From assembly GCF_001424585.1 (NCBI RefSeq), contig NZ_LMPJ01000001.1, positions 278,442 to 342,441 of the forward strand: DNA of 64,000 bases, read 5' to 3'. The position numbers and the translations under genes were made by a program. Positions 26,067 to 34,957 of the stretch are shown in pieces. The notes beneath the pieces are model-generated. The model was given only the letters and a program-made list of their open reading frames with translations. It had not been told where the DNA came from and did not search any database. The stretch comes from Chryseobacterium sp. Leaf180 (lineage in GTDB: Bacteria > Bacteroidota > Bacteroidia > Flavobacteriales > Weeksellaceae). Within the stretch, counting starts at the first letter, position 1. Each line of letters opens with the position of its first letter.

Positions 26067-27428
26067 TTATTTACCAAACATTCCGCCCATTCCCGGCATA
26101 TTTGGCATTTTGCTCATCATCTGCATCATCTGTTTTCCTTGAGGTCCCTGCATCATTTTCATCATTTTTCCCATTTGGTCAAACTGTTTCATCAGAGCAT
26201 TTACATCTTCAATTTTTCTTCCGGCACCTTTCGCAATTCTGTTTTTTCTCTGCGTATTGATAATGGATGGTGTTCTCCTTTCTTCTGGTGTCATCGAATG
26301 AATAATCGCTTCAATATGTTTAAAGGCATCATCACTGATCTCAACATCTTTAATGGCTTTTCCAACGCCAGGGATCATACCCATAAGGTCTTTCATGTTA
26401 CCCATTTTTTTGATCTGGTTGATCTGCTTTAAGAAATCATCAAAACCAAATTCGTTTTTAGCAATTTTTTTGTGAAGTTTTTTTGCTTCCTCTTCATCAA
26501 ATTGCTCCTGAGCTCTTTCTACTAAGGAAACAACGTCACCCATTCCAAGAATTCTGTCGGCCATCCTTTCCGGGTAGAAAAGATCTAAAGCTTCCATTTT
26601 TTCTCCAGTTGAGATAAATTTGATAGGCTTTTCAACTACCGAACGAATAGTTAAAGCAGCTCCACCACGGGTATCACCGTCTAATTTAGTTAAAACAACT
26701 CCGTCAAAATTCAAAGTATCATTAAATACTTTCGCCGTATTCACAGCATCCTGACCTGTCATTGAATCTACAACGAACAAAGTTTCATTTGGTTTGATGG
26801 TCGCATGAACGTTTTTAATCTCGTTCATCATCTGTTCGTCGATTGCCAAACGACCTGCTGTATCCACAATAACCACATCATGCCCATTAGCTTTTGCAAA
26901 TTCAATAGCTTTCTGCGCAATGCTGACAGGGTCTAATGAACCGTCTTCTGTAAAAACTGGAACACCGATTTGTCCGCCAAGAACTTTAAGCTGATCAATA
27001 GCCGCCGGACGGTAAACGTCACAGGCTACTAATAAAGGTTTTTTTGTTTTTTTTGTTTTAAGATAATTCGCAAGTTTCCCGGAGAATGTTGTTTTACCGG
27101 ATCCCTGAAGTCCGGCAATCAGAATCACAGAAGGTTTACCTGAAAGATTAATGCCTTCCTGAGAACCGCCCATCAAATCCACCAACTCGTCGTGAACAAT
27201 CTTAGTCATCAATTGTCCCGGAGTAAGTGAAGTAAGAACATTTTCACCTAAAGCTTTGTCCTGAACTCTTTTTGTAAGATCTTTTGCAACTTTATAATTC
27301 ACATCGGCATCTACCAATGCTCTGCGGATCTCTTTTACGGTTTCCGCCACGTTGATTTCGGTGATCTTTCCTCTGCCGGAAAGATTGTGAAGTGCTTTGT
27401 CTAATTTATCCTGTAAACTGTTGAACAT
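26067..27428 (-). CDS. ffh: Signal recognition particle protein
   Basis: A 453-residue SRP54 GTPase that binds signal sequences and 4.5S RNA and targets nascent membrane proteins to FtsY. The N domain (1-85) is followed by G-domain motifs GLQGSGKTTFSGKLA, DTAGRLAIDEQMM and TKLDGDTRGG. The methionine-rich M domain starts at about 320 and ends in a run of Met residues (MMKMMQGPQGKQMMQMM). Length is normal. It stands alone, with its own promoter and a shared terminator. The 4.5S RNA gene is not in the window. Confidence 0.97.
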   Translation of the reverse strand: MFNSLQDKLDKALHNLSGRGKITEINVAETVKEIRRALVDADVNYKVAKDLTKRVQDKALGENVLTSLTPGQLMTKIVHDELVDLMGGSQEGINLSGKPSVILIAGLQGSGKTTFSGKLANYLKTKKTKKPLLVACDVYRPAAIDQLKVLGGQIGVPVFTEDGSLDPVSIAQKAIEFAKANGHDVVIVDTAGRLAIDEQMMNEIKNVHATIKPNETLFVVDSMTGQDAVNTAKVFNDTLNFDGVVLTKLDGDTRGGAALTIRSVVEKPIKFISTGEKMEALDLFYPERMADRILGMGDVVSLVERAQEQFDEEEAKKLHKKIAKNEFGFDDFLKQINQIKKMGNMKDLMGMIPGVGKAIKDVEISDDAFKHIEAIIHSMTPEERRTPSIINTQRKNRIAKGAGRKIEDVNALMKQFDQMGKMMKMMQGPQGKQMMQMMSKMPNMPGMGGMFGK

Positions 27429-27450
27429 AGTATTTGTAAATTATAATGTG

Positions 27451-27458
27451 CAAAAATA
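27451..27458 (-). promoter_or_regulatory. -7 element of ffh
   Basis: TATTTTTG on the minus strand, 22 nt before the ATG at 27428. Confidence 0.6.
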
Positions 27459-27499
27459 AGGATTTTTTAGTAATAAGGAAACGCGAGATAGCGGTAGTT

Positions 27500-27529
27500 T
27501 TGTTTTGTCTGCATATTAATATACTTTTG
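27500..27529 (+). promoter_or_regulatory. Promoter upstream of the small membrane gene, predicted leaderless
   Basis: TTG (27500-27502), 19-nt spacer and TACTTTTG (27522-27529). The -7 box ends 4 nt before the ATG at 27534. Confidence 0.75.
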
Positions 27530-27533
27530 CATA

Positions 27534-27803
27534 ATGAATGCAGCAGCGTTTTTCAGTATTATCGCAGGTGTAGCCATTCTCAATGTGGTGACGTTTTATA
27601 TATTTAAAAGGTTTTTGCTTGGCAAATCCGAGGCAGCGATGAAGTTTCTCGTCGTGAATATTTTTAAAGATTTGGTATGGATTGTAGCATCCATATTAAT
27701 TTTAGAAAAAACAAAACTTCACTTTTTCCTGCTGGTTTTACTGTTTATAATTTCTTCTTTGGCCATCTATTTTCCGGTCATCCGAAGAATTAATAAATCA
27801 TGA
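27534..27803 (+). CDS. Small membrane protein upstream of the ATP synthase operon
   Basis: An 89-residue protein with three predicted membrane segments (about residues 3-24, 38-57 and 62-81), each rich in Ile, Leu, Phe and Val. It starts 83 nt before atpB and is probably transcribed through to the atp genes, in addition to the separate atpB promoter. Position and topology fit the small AtpI-like proteins that help assemble the c-ring in many bacteria, but I do not see diagnostic residues and the identity is inferred. No other domain is visible. Confidence 0.5.
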   Translation: MNAAAFFSIIAGVAILNVVTFYIFKRFLLGKSEAAMKFLVVNIFKDLVWIVASILILEKTKLHFFLLVLLFIISSLAIYFPVIRRINKS

Positions 27804-27834
27804 TTTATTTGATGATAAATATCAATTTTTAATA

Positions 27835-27865
27835 TTGGTGGGATTTAATAAAATCAATATATTTG
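27835..27865 (+). promoter_or_regulatory. Promoter of atpB and the ATP synthase operon
   Basis: TTG (27835-27837), 20-nt spacer and TATATTTG (27858-27865), 20 nt before the atpB ATG. Confidence 0.75.
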
Positions 27866-27885
27866 CACACGGTTAAAAAAGAGAT

Positions 27886-29037
27886 ATGAACAGAAAATTT
27901 TCTTCGTTATTTTTCGCGTTTTTATTTGTGTTTACGAGTGCTATGGCATTTGCTCAGCACGAATCTGAAGGCGTGAAAACTGCAGAAGCGGTAGAAAAGT
28001 TGGAGGATGGTAAAAAATTCAACGCTACCAAAATGATTATGGAGCACATCGGCGATTCTAACGAATGGCATTTGTGGACTACCAAAGATGAAAATGGAGA
28101 AGAGCATCACACGTCTATCCCGTTGCCGATTATTATTAAAGATAATACAGGCTGGCATACTTTCCTTTCTAAAGATATCGCTCACGGTCACGAGCACGAC
28201 GGCTACACATTGCACGACGGACAGTTGGTTTCTACAAAAGGTGTAGAAAAAGCAACGCTTTTCGCGATGATCGCAGGAAAACAAAAAGCAGATCAGGTTT
28301 TCTTTGATCTATCAATTACAAAAAATGCCGCTTCAATGTTAATCTCTGTGGTTTTTATGTTGGTGATTTTCCTGGGAATGGCAAGGAATTATAAAAAATC
28401 TCAGCTGCCAAAAGGTGTTGGGAAATTTATGGAGCCGGTTATTGTCTTCATCAGAGACGAAGTGGCGATCCCAAATATCGGATCAGTAAAATATAAAAGA
28501 TATATGCCGTATTTATTAACAGCATTTTTCTTTATCTGGATTAATAACCTTTTCGGGTTGGTTCCATTCTTTCCTTTTGGAGCAAACCTAACAGGAAACA
28601 TCGCGATCACAGCAGTTTTAGCGATCATTACTTTATTGATTACCATTTTCAGTGCAAACAAAGATTACTGGAAACATATTTTCATGCCGCCGGTTCCGAT
28701 CTTGCTGTATCCGATTATGGTTCCGATTGAGATTATTGGAATCTTCACCAAGCCTTTTGCGTTGATGATGCGACTTTTTGCAAACGTTACAGCAGGTCAC
28801 ATTATGATCCTGGCAATTATCTCATTGATTTTTATTTTCAAATCACCTTTTTTAGGTTTTGCATCTGTACCACTGGCTTTATTTGTTTCAGTACTGGAGC
28901 TTTTGGTAGCGGCTTTACAGGCGTATATTTTCACCGTACTTTCTGCATTATTTATCGGAATTGCGGTTGCTGATCACGATCACGATCATGCACACAACGA
29001 TGACGACAGCGTAGGACATGATACGGTTGTTATCTAA
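27886..29037 (+). CDS. atpB: ATP synthase subunit a
   Basis: A 383-residue Fo subunit a that forms the proton channel beside the c-ring. It starts with a signal-peptide-like segment (MNRKFSSLFFAFLF to AFAQ) and about 130 residues of periplasmic domain before the first conserved helix, a layout seen in Bacteroidota. The essential Arg is in KPFALMMRLFANVTAGH. The C-terminus is an Asp/His tail (DHDHDHAHNDDD), possibly metal-binding, unusual outside this phylum. First gene of atpBEFH-x-AG. Confidence 0.95.
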   Translation: MNRKFSSLFFAFLFVFTSAMAFAQHESEGVKTAEAVEKLEDGKKFNATKMIMEHIGDSNEWHLWTTKDENGEEHHTSIPLPIIIKDNTGWHTFLSKDIAHGHEHDGYTLHDGQLVSTKGVEKATLFAMIAGKQKADQVFFDLSITKNAASMLISVVFMLVIFLGMARNYKKSQLPKGVGKFMEPVIVFIRDEVAIPNIGSVKYKRYMPYLLTAFFFIWINNLFGLVPFFPFGANLTGNIAITAVLAIITLLITIFSANKDYWKHIFMPPVPILLYPIMVPIEIIGIFTKPFALMMRLFANVTAGHIMILAIISLIFIFKSPFLGFASVPLALFVSVLELLVAALQAYIFTVLSALFIGIAVADHDHDHAHNDDDSVGHDTVVI

Positions 29038-29076
29038 TCAAACAAAAAAATTATTTTAACTAAATATTTAATTATT

Positions 29077-29295
29077 ATGGACATCACAACTGGAGCAGGA
29101 TTAATTTACGTAGGAATCGGTTTGGCAGTACTTGGCGTAGGTATGGGTATTGGTAAAATCGGTGGTCACGCTATGGATGCGATCGCTAGACAACCTGAGC
29201 AAGCTGGTAAGATTCAGGGAGCAATGCTTATTGCTGCTGGTCTTATTGAAGGTGCTGGTCTTATCGCGATTATCTTTGGTGCTTTCATCAAGTAA
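29077..29295 (+). CDS. atpE: ATP synthase subunit c
   Basis: A 72-residue hairpin of two helices that makes the rotating c-ring. The loop is ARQPEQAGKIQ and the ion-carrying carboxylate is E58 in LLIEGAGL. The first helix lacks the Gln that marks Na+-coupled rings, and Gly rather than Ser/Thr follows E58, so proton coupling is inferred. It lies 39 nt after atpB and is followed by a hairpin with a T run. Confidence 0.96.
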   Translation: MDITTGAGLIYVGIGLAVLGVGMGIGKIGGHAMDAIARQPEQAGKIQGAMLIAAGLIEGAGLIAIIFGAFIK

Positions 29296-29298
29296 TCT

Positions 29299-29359
29299 AT
29301 CCTCAGAAGAGAACTATTCTCAGCAGTGAAGCGGTTGGCTGCTGCTGAGGATTTTTTTA
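29299..29359 (+). terminator. Terminator-like hairpin between atpE and atpF
   Basis: ATCCTCAG (29299-29306) pairs with CTGAGGAT (29345-29352), with an inner CAGCAG/CTGCTG stem, and is followed by a run of T. It lies inside the operon, so partial termination or 3'-end processing is likely. Confidence 0.7.
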
Positions 29360-29402
29360 AAACTTATCCATAATATTACATTTAAAAAAAAGAATTACAG
29401 AT

Positions 29403-29897
29403 ATGGGAATTATAGAACCTGGAATTGGCCTTTTGTTTTGGATGACACTTACTTTTGTGATCCTGTTGTTTATCCTTGCTAAATTTGCCTGGAAACCAAT
29501 TGTAAACGCAGTGAATGACAGAGAAGCTTCTATTGTCGACGCTTTGAATCAGGCAAAACTGGCTAAAAAAGAAATGGAAGACCTTAAATCTGATAACGAA
29601 AGAATCATCCGCGAAGCCAAAATTGAAAGAGATGCAATCTTGAAAGAAGCAAGAGAGATTAAAGACAGAATCGTAGGTGAAGCGAAAGATGCTGCAAAAG
29701 CGGAAGGCGACAAAATGATTGAATCTGCTAAACAGACGATTCAAACTGAAAAAAATGCGGCAATGTCTGATATCAGAACGCAGATCGGAGCGCTTTCTGT
29801 AAATATCGCAGAATCTATCCTTCAGAAAAATCTTGATAACTCTGAGGCTCAGAACGAACTGGTTCAAAATTATTTAAACAAATCAAATCTTAACTAA
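29403..29897 (+). CDS. atpF: ATP synthase subunit b
   Basis: A 164-residue stator subunit. One N-terminal membrane helix (about 9-28, LLFWMTLTFVILLFILAKF) carries the FAWKPI motif. A long charged coiled coil fills the rest, holding F1 against Fo. Start at 29403 follows the hairpin and is 107 nt past atpE. Two nucleotides separate its stop from atpH. Confidence 0.95.
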   Translation: MGIIEPGIGLLFWMTLTFVILLFILAKFAWKPIVNAVNDREASIVDALNQAKLAKKEMEDLKSDNERIIREAKIERDAILKEAREIKDRIVGEAKDAAKAEGDKMIESAKQTIQTEKNAAMSDIRTQIGALSVNIAESILQKNLDNSEAQNELVQNYLNKSNLN

Positions 29898-29899
29898 GA

Positions 29900-30439
29900 A
29901 TGCTTACCTCCAAAGTAGCTAAAAGATACGCACAGGGTTTACTGGATTTCACAAACGAATCCGGGCAAACCAATGCTGTGTTTTCTGAAATGAAAGATGT
30001 GGCAAAGCTGATGTCTGAGTCTCAGGATTTGAATAAATTCTTCGCGACGCCGTATATCGATGCCAAGAAGAAAGAAGAAGTTGCCGTGATGATTTTTAAA
30101 AGTCTATCACCGGTTTCTCAAAATCTGATCAGACTCGTGATCAAGCAAGGTCGTGAAGCTCATTTGAAGAACATTGCACAGGAATTCATCAAGAAAGTTG
30201 AAGATATCAACGGTATTCAGAGAATCACGCTTACAACTGCGACAGAGATTTCAGACAGCAATATTGATCAGATTTTAAAGTCTACCAATCTTGTTAATCA
30301 CAATTCAAAATTTGATTTGAAAAGAAACATCAACCCGGATCTTTTGGGCGGATATATCTTGAGAGTAGGTGATCAGCAGATCGATGCATCAGTAAAATCG
30401 AAGCTGAATAACATTAAGAAAGATTTTCATTTAAACTGA
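29900..30439 (+). CDS. atpH: ATP synthase subunit delta
   Basis: A 179-residue stator subunit that sits on top of F1 and joins subunit b. It shows the family pattern: KRYAQGLLDFT at the start, ALKNI-type helices in the N-domain, and the C-terminal block NPDLLGGYILRVGDQQIDASVKSKL. It follows atpF by 2 nt and precedes a gene of unknown function that separates it from atpA. Confidence 0.94.
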   Translation: MLTSKVAKRYAQGLLDFTNESGQTNAVFSEMKDVAKLMSESQDLNKFFATPYIDAKKKEEVAVMIFKSLSPVSQNLIRLVIKQGREAHLKNIAQEFIKKVEDINGIQRITLTTATEISDSNIDQILKSTNLVNHNSKFDLKRNINPDLLGGYILRVGDQQIDASVKSKLNNIKKDFHLN

Positions 30440-30454
30440 TTTAAGACAAATTAG

Positions 30455-30937
30455 ATGAATAAAATATATTTGCTTTTAATCGTTTTGATCTCTTTTTCTG
30501 CTACATGTCAGAAAATAAAGCTTAAAGGTGATTATGTAATGGTTGATGATACTAAATGCATGAAGTTTACTTCCAAAAATCTTAGCTCGAGCAATACTTT
30601 TTATAATTTGGAAGATAAAAAAATGTTTTATTTGGATGCTCTTACTGATGACAGTTCAGATGCGCATTTCAAACTGCAGTTTGTTGGAAGTGAAGATGTG
30701 ATCAGATTAAATTCTACATCGATGAATTTCAGGGCAGGAATTATAAAAGATTTGATTACCGAAGAAGTTTTGAATCCAAAAAATTGTGAAGTTAACTTTG
30801 AAAAGATTTCAGAATTTAAATCCCGTTATCATATTGAGCCAAAACCTGTAAATACTACAGTTATAGTAAATCAAAATCAGACGGCTCCGGCTACCCCGAG
30901 GAGAGGAATTAATGTCGGTGTAGGTTTCGGAAGATAA
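30455..30937 (+). CDS. Unknown exported protein inserted between atpH and atpA
   Basis: A 160-residue protein with a cleavable-looking signal peptide (MNKIYLLLIVLISFSA, cut near TCQ). The mature part is polar with no recognised domain; it ends in a Gln/Thr/Pro-rich segment and GINVGVGFGR. It starts 16 nt after atpH and ends 33 nt before atpA, on the same strand, so it must be co-transcribed. This position normally joins atpH directly to atpA. I do not recognise the family. It could be a passenger gene or an accessory of the membrane complex; there is no direct evidence for either. Confidence 0.75.
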   Translation: MNKIYLLLIVLISFSATCQKIKLKGDYVMVDDTKCMKFTSKNLSSSNTFYNLEDKKMFYLDALTDDSSDAHFKLQFVGSEDVIRLNSTSMNFRAGIIKDLITEEVLNPKNCEVNFEKISEFKSRYHIEPKPVNTTVIVNQNQTAPATPRRGINVGVGFGR

Positions 30938-30970
30938 AAATTATTTAATTAAGAAAAAAACATCCATATA

Positions 30971-32548
30971 ATGGCAGAAATAAATCCGGCAGAAGTATCT
31001 GCGATCTTAAAACAACAGTTGGCCAATTTCGACACGCAGTCAAACGTGGAAGAAGTAGGTACGGTTTTAACCATCGGTGATGGTATTGCCCGTGTTTACG
31101 GGTTAGAAAATGTACAGTACGGTGAGTTGGTAAAATTTGCCAGCGATGTTGAAGGTATCGTACTCAACTTGGAAGAAGACAACGTAGGTGTGGCTCTTTT
31201 GGGGGAAAGTAAACTGGTAAGAGAAGGAGATACTGTAAGAAGAACCAATAGAATTTCGTCTATTAAAGTAGGAGAAGGTATGTTGGGTAGAGTAGTTGAT
31301 ACTCTTGGAAATCCTATCGATGGTAAAGGACCGATTGAAGGTGAATTGTACGAAATGCCATTGGAAAGAAAAGCTCCAGGCGTAATCTACAGACAGCCGG
31401 TAACTGAACCTTTACAAACGGGTATCGTTGCAATTGATTCAATGATTCCTGTAGGAAGAGGCCAGAGAGAGTTGATCATTGGTGACAGACAGACCGGTAA
31501 AACGACTGTTGCTATTGATACAATCATCAACCAGAGAGAATTTTATGATGCTGGTCAGCCAGTATATTGTATATATGTAGCGATCGGGCAGAAAGCTTCT
31601 ACAGTTGCTCAGATTGTAAAAACTTTATCAGATAAAGGGGCGCTAGCTTACACCGTAATTGTTGCTGCGAACGCTTCAGATCCGGTTCCAATGCAGGTGT
31701 ATTCTGCAATGGCAGGTGCTTCTATTGGTGAGTTCTTCAGAGACACTGGTAGACCGGCTCTGATCATTTATGATGATTTATCTAAACAGGCTGTTGCTTA
31801 CCGTGAGCTTTCTCTGCTTTTGAGAAGACCACCGGGCCGTGAAGCTTATCCTGGAGACGTTTTTTATCTGCACTCAAGATTATTGGAAAGAGCGGCAAAA
31901 GTAATTGCTGACGATACAATCGCTTCTCAGATGAATGATTTACCAGAATCACTTAGACCAATTGTAAAAGGTGGAGGATCTTTAACTGCACTTCCGATTA
32001 TCGAAACGCAGGCAGGTGACGTTTCTGCGTATATTCCAACGAACGTAATTTCAATTACTGACGGACAGATCTTCCTTGAATCTGATTTATTTAATTCTGG
32101 TGTACGTCCGGCAATCAACGTAGGTATTTCTGTGTCGCGTGTTGGAGGTAATGCTCAGATCAAATCGATGAAAAAAGTTTCCGGTACACTTAAATTAGAC
32201 CAGGCTCAGTATAAAGAACTGGAAGCGTTTGCTAAATTCGGTTCTGATCTCGATGCTTCTACCGTTGCTGTTATCTCTAAAGGTGAAAGAAACGTAGAAT
32301 TGCTTAAGCAGCCGGTAAATTCTCCACTTCCTGTAGACAGTCAGGTAGCGATGATATATGCTGGTACTGAAAACTTAATGAGAAATGTTCCTTTAAATAA
32401 GGTTAAAGAATTTCAGGTAGAATATATTTCATTCCTAAGATCAAAACATCCTGAAACCATGGCTGCTTTGAAAAGCGGTAAAATCGATGACTCTATCACT
32501 GGCGTATTGAAGCAGGCTGCGAATGATTTGGCTTCTAAATATAACTAA
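30971..32548 (+). CDS. atpA: ATP synthase subunit alpha
   Basis: A 525-residue non-catalytic F1 subunit. Key features are the N-terminal beta-barrel with [17 protein letters not shown], the P-loop GDRQTGKT (about 169-176), the [13 protein letters not shown] Walker B region, and the arginine-finger block [32 protein letters not shown], cited for its Arg. Length is normal. It is preceded by the unknown gene and followed by an 84-nt gap with a long imperfect hairpin, then atpG. atpD and atpC must lie elsewhere, as is typical of the phylum. Confidence 0.97.
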   Translation: MAEINPAEVSAILKQQLANFDTQSNVEEVGTVLTIGDGIARVYGLENVQYGELVKFASDVEGIVLNLEEDNVGVALLGESKLVREGDTVRRTNRISSIKVGEGMLGRVVDTLGNPIDGKGPIEGELYEMPLERKAPGVIYRQPVTEPLQTGIVAIDSMIPVGRGQRELIIGDRQTGKTTVAIDTIINQREFYDAGQPVYCIYVAIGQKASTVAQIVKTLSDKGALAYTVIVAANASDPVPMQVYSAMAGASIGEFFRDTGRPALIIYDDLSKQAVAYRELSLLLRRPPGREAYPGDVFYLHSRLLERAAKVIADDTIASQMNDLPESLRPIVKGGGSLTALPIIETQAGDVSAYIPTNVISITDGQIFLESDLFNSGVRPAINVGISVSRVGGNAQIKSMKKVSGTLKLDQAQYKELEAFAKFGSDLDASTVAVISKGERNVELLKQPVNSPLPVDSQVAMIYAGTENLMRNVPLNKVKEFQVEYISFLRSKHPETMAALKSGKIDDSITGVLKQAANDLASKYN

Positions 32549-32553
32549 AAATT

Positions 32554-32625
32554 AGTTGATGATTGTTGGTTGATAGTTGACAGAATTTTCTAAAACTAGC
32601 AACCAACAACCGACAACCAACAACT
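32554..32625 (+). repeat. Long imperfect inverted repeat between atpA and atpG
   Basis: Left arm 32554-32579 and right arm 32600-32625 can pair at 21 of 26 positions, including GTTGGTTG/CAACCAAC blocks built from a short repeated unit. It begins 5 nt after atpA and ends 7 nt before atpG and has no T run, so it is not a simple terminator. Confidence 0.75.
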
Positions 32626-32632
32626 AAAGCAT

Positions 32633-33502
32633 ATGGCAAACTTAAAAGAAATACGAGGAAGAATCACTTCAATATCATCTACGATGCAGATCACGCGTGC
32701 GATGAAAATGGTTTCTGCTGCAAAACTTAAAAAAGCACAGGATGCCATCGTAATGCTGAGACCATACTCTGAAAAGCTTCAGGAGATTATTGAAAATGTA
32801 AACTCCAGCTCAGATCCGGATCAGGTTTCGATCTACGCGCAGAAGAGAGAGGTGAAAAAAATACTTTTCATCGCCGTAACTTCAAACAGAGGTTTGGCCG
32901 GTGCTTTCAACTCAAACGTTGCAAAAGAACTGAATCTGCAGTTTCAAAAAAACGCTCAGTATCAGATCGAAGTCCTTACAATTGGTAAAAAAGCCTATGA
33001 CGCTGTAAGAAGATCACGCAAAGTGTTTTCTAACGAGAGCGGAATTTTTGATAAACTCAGCTTTGAAGCAGTTGCCAATGTTGCAGAAACGGTAATGACT
33101 GGTTTCCGTGAAGGCGATTTTGACGAAGTGTATGTTATTTATAACAAATTTATCAACGCTGCCACGCAGGAAGTAATGGCAGAAAAAGTCTTGCCGATAT
33201 CTATGGCTCAAACTGAGACTAAAGAAAAACCTGTAGAAACCGATTATATTTTTGAACCAAACAGAGCAGAGATTCTGGATAATTTAATTCCAAAATCAAT
33301 TAAAACTCAGGTTTTCAAGGCGGTTTTAGATTCTGTAGCATCAGAGCATGGCGCGAGAATGACGGCGATGCATAAAGCAACAGATAACGCTCAGGCACTT
33401 AAAAATGATTTGGTTATTTTCTACAACAAAGCCCGACAGGCAGCGATTACCAATGAGATTTTGGAGATCGTTTCCGGTGCTGAGGCATTGAAAGGTTCGT
33501 AA
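32633..33502 (+). CDS. atpG: ATP synthase subunit gamma
   Basis: A 289-residue central shaft of F1. It starts MANLKEIRGRITSISSTMQITRAMKMVSAAKLKKAQ, the long N-terminal helix that inserts in the alpha/beta ring, quoted as landmark positions 1-35. It contains TSNRGLAGAFN and ends in ASEHGARMTAMHKATDNA and NKARQAAITNEILEIVSGAEAL. It is the last gene of the operon and ends at a strong terminator. Confidence 0.96.
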   Translation: MANLKEIRGRITSISSTMQITRAMKMVSAAKLKKAQDAIVMLRPYSEKLQEIIENVNSSSDPDQVSIYAQKREVKKILFIAVTSNRGLAGAFNSNVAKELNLQFQKNAQYQIEVLTIGKKAYDAVRRSRKVFSNESGIFDKLSFEAVANVAETVMTGFREGDFDEVYVIYNKFINAATQEVMAEKVLPISMAQTETKEKPVETDYIFEPNRAEILDNLIPKSIKTQVFKAVLDSVASEHGARMTAMHKATDNAQALKNDLVIFYNKARQAAITNEILEIVSGAEALKGS

Positions 33503-33522
33503 AAAATCAAACATAAATATTG

Positions 33523-33550
33523 AAGCATCGTTTACCACGATGCTTTTTTT
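33523..33550 (+). terminator. Terminator after atpG
   Basis: AAGCATCG (33523-33530) pairs with CGATGCTT (33538-33545), followed by a T run. Confidence 0.88.
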
Positions 33551-33567
33551 GTTCTTTTTATTTTAGC

Positions 33568-33575
33568 TATCTTTG
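33568..33575 (+). promoter_or_regulatory. -7 element of the CNNM/CorC-type gene
   Basis: TATCTTTG, 23 nt before the ATG at 33599; a TTG 16 nt upstream (33549-33551) may be the -33 element. Confidence 0.6.
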
Positions 33576-33598
33576 TACGACAAATTATATTATATTAA

Positions 33599-34957
33599 AT
33601 GGACTCGGACATAGTCAGGTTACTTTTAGCCTTGGTACTTGTATTATTAAATGGCTTTTTCGTAGCCGCAGAATTTTCAATTGTTAAAGTTCGTTATTCT
33701 CAAATTCAGCTAAAAGCTGCCGATGGCCACGCCATGGCAAAGCAGGCAGAGCACATTATCAAACACTTAGACGAATATCTTTCAGCTACACAGTTGGGGA
33801 TTACATTAGCCTCACTTGCTTTAGGTTGGGTTGGTGAAAGTGCGATGCATCATGTAATTGATAATCTGTTTAAATCTTTAAGCATCGATTTTAGTGAAGC
33901 AACTGTCACTACCATTTCTGTAGTCATCAGTTTCTTGATAATTACCGTGATGCACATCGTTTTTGGTGAATTGATTCCAAAATCAATTGCCATCAGGAAA
34001 TCTGAAGCTACTACAATGGCTACAGCAGTGCCTTTACGCGTATTTTACACCGTTTTCAAACCATTTATCTGGTTGATGAATTTAATGTCTAACGGTTTTT
34101 TAAGATTAATAAAAATTCACCCGGCTTCAGAGCAGGAAATTCATTCAACTGAAGAACTGCAGCTTTTGGTGAAACAATCTGCCGACAGCGGAGAAATTGA
34201 AGAAGAGAATTACGAGATCATTAAAAATGCTTTCGATTTTACAGACCATTCTGCAAAACAGATTATGGTTCCGAGACAGAATATTACATCGATCGATTTT
34301 GCTGAAGATTTAAATGAAATCATCAATAAAATCATGGAAAGCGGCTATTCGCGTATTCCGGTTTACGAAAATTCAATCGACAATATTATCGGTGTTTTTT
34401 ATACCAAGGAAATCATCCGTGAGTTTGTGAAGAGAAAAGGCGTTTTGAGTCATGAAGATCTTCGTGAATTGATGCGTGAATCTTTCTTCGTGGTCGGAAG
34501 CAAGAAAATTTCAGATTTACTGAAAATTTTCCAGCAGAAAAAGCAACATTTAGCGATCGTAATCGACGAATTTGGCGGGACTGAAGGAATTATTACTCTA
34601 GAAGATATTTTAGAAGAACTTGTAGGAGAAATTCAGGATGAAGAAGATGATGAAGAGAAGCTTGTAGATAAAATCGCAGATAATATTTTTTGGGTGAAGG
34701 CTACGCAGCCTTTGGATGAAATCAATGATTCTCTACCTAAAAAGCTTACACTTTCTGAGGAAAGTGAATACAACACACTTGCTGGATTTATTTTACATGC
34801 TTTAGAAGATATTCCGGAGGAAAACCAGGAATTTGACCTTGAAAATTATCATTTTAAGATTTTAAAAATGAATAATAAAAGCGTTGAACTTGTCGAGCTT
34901 ACGTACAAAGGTCCAAGCATTGTCGACGATCTTTTAGATAAATTCACTGACGATTAA
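33599..34957 (+). CDS. CNNM/CorC-family membrane protein (hemolysin-like)
   Basis: A 452-residue inner-membrane protein. Four membrane segments of the DUF21 domain (about 5-25, 60-80, 100-125 and 130-150) are followed by paired CBS domains (about 210-340; IPVYENSIDNIIG and IVIDEFGGTEGIITLEDILEELVGEI) and a C-terminal CorC_HlyC domain. Relatives transport or regulate Mg2+ and other divalent cations; the old name hemolysin is misleading. Its stop overlaps the clpS start by 1 nt (TAATG), so the two are co-translated. No gene-specific symbol is justified. Confidence 0.9.
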   Translation: MDSDIVRLLLALVLVLLNGFFVAAEFSIVKVRYSQIQLKAADGHAMAKQAEHIIKHLDEYLSATQLGITLASLALGWVGESAMHHVIDNLFKSLSIDFSEATVTTISVVISFLIITVMHIVFGELIPKSIAIRKSEATTMATAVPLRVFYTVFKPFIWLMNLMSNGFLRLIKIHPASEQEIHSTEELQLLVKQSADSGEIEEENYEIIKNAFDFTDHSAKQIMVPRQNITSIDFAEDLNEIINKIMESGYSRIPVYENSIDNIIGVFYTKEIIREFVKRKGVLSHEDLRELMRESFFVVGSKKISDLLKIFQQKKQHLAIVIDEFGGTEGIITLEDILEELVGEIQDEEDDEEKLVDKIADNIFWVKATQPLDEINDSLPKKLTLSEESEYNTLAGFILHALEDIPEENQEFDLENYHFKILKMNNKSVELVELTYKGPSIVDDLLDKFTDD

